From Nitrospirota bacterium (GTDB taxonomy: Bacteria; Nitrospirota; CAKKRA01; 9FT-COMBO-42-15): DNA of 6,093 nucleotides. Made by a program: the position numbers and the translations under genes. Every line of letters starts with the position of its first letter. Within the stretch, counting starts at the first letter, position 1. The stretch is from assembly GCA_016195585.1 (NCBI GenBank), contig JACPZJ010000114.1:1-6093 (forward strand). The letters are read 5' to 3'. The notes below the pieces were generated by a model. It saw nothing but the letters and a program-made list of their open reading frames with translations, did not search any database and was not told the DNA's origin. Below are positions 5,859-6,093 of the stretch, piece after piece.

Positions 5859-6026
5859 TAGTAAAGATTTATTTGCAGCATCCCTTTTCCTTGACTATCA
5901 TACTTATAATAACTATACTTTACTCAACCAGACCAACATCCAGTACAGCACGAGCTTAGAAAGAGGATTTTAAAGAGATTTAAAGAGGAGGGAATAGCAG
6001 GCTGTTGAAAAACTCATATTACCGTC
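5859..6026. other. Noncoding DNA upstream of uvrA
   Basis: No gene is supported. The 9-base word TTTAAAGAG occurs twice with a 10-base period (5969-5977 and 5979-5987), followed by a GGAGGG run at 5987-5992 with no start codon at a usable distance. The segment GGCTGTTGAAAAACTC at 6000-6014 and just beyond resembles sequence often found at edges of mobile or dispersed repeats, which I cannot confirm. Confidence 0.4.
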
Positions 6027-6093
6027 ATTGCGAACGAAGTGAAGCAATCTCGTTTCTATATAAATCAATAAGTTATAGATTGCTTCGTCGCAA
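6027..6093. repeat. Palindromic dispersed-type repeat, cut by window edge
   Basis: The left arm at 6027-6050 begins ATTGCGA and ends AAGCAATCT. The right arm at 6077-6093 reads AGATTGCTTCGTCGCAA. Reversed, the right arm matches the left arm at both ends (TTGCGA and GAAGCAATCT) with a 7-base difference inside. A 26-base AT-rich centre separates the arms. The ATTGCGA...GAAGCAATCT form is a familiar intergenic repeat in many environmental bacterial genomes. It may be a REP-like or MITE-like element; no transposase is present, and the right edge is missing. Confidence 0.6.

Noticed and set aside
5859..5960. LexA/SOS box before uvrA
   Set aside because: I found neither a CTGT-N8-ACAG nor a GAAC-N4-GTTC type dyad in the upstream region.

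Overview
This window looks like a piece of chromosome from an environmental, probably Gram-negative bacterium. Two small proteins carry Sec signal peptides that imply a periplasm. Coding DNA is roughly 45-50% GC, the spacers are very AT-rich, and Shine-Dalgarno sites are strong. The mix of genes (heme-copper oxidase-like subunits, a secreted DsrE-like protein, a secreted SCP2-like protein) and the style of the intergenic repeats would fit Nitrospirota or a deltaproteobacterial-type lineage. That placement is a guess from gene content, not from a phylogenetic marker.

Layout. (1) Left edge, minus strand, positions 814 to 1: a two-gene respiratory block. The first gene encodes a cytochrome c oxidase subunit II-like protein with two membrane helices and a cupredoxin domain in which every CuA ligand is replaced. 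The second, cut by the window edge, starts with a strong ribosome site and an N-terminus resembling a heme-copper oxidase/NO reductase catalytic subunit. Two inverted repeats lie between them. (2) 815-1297: a long AT-rich divergent spacer with no convincing gene but with CRP/FNR-like dyads. (3) Plus strand 1298-2724: two single-gene units, each behind a near-identical promoter-plus-leader module, encoding an exported SCP2-like protein and an exported DsrE/YchN-like protein. The second ends in a clear intrinsic terminator. (4) Minus strand 5796-2953: a complete uvrA, convergent with the dsrE-like gene. (5) Right edge 5859-6093: noncoding DNA ending in one incomplete palindromic dispersed-type repeat.

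How the parts may work together. The best lead is the twin promoter/leader module: 28 of 32 bases match in the promoter-like half and 27 of 27 in the leader next to the ribosome site. It ties two unrelated secreted proteins into what looks like one regulon, although their coding regions differ in base composition. Next to this pair is an oxidase-like subunit that cannot carry CuA, which suggests a quinol-linked, NO-reducing or otherwise unusual heme-copper enzyme. Whether the three belong to one pathway cannot be shown here. UvrA is ordinary housekeeping DNA repair and appears unrelated.
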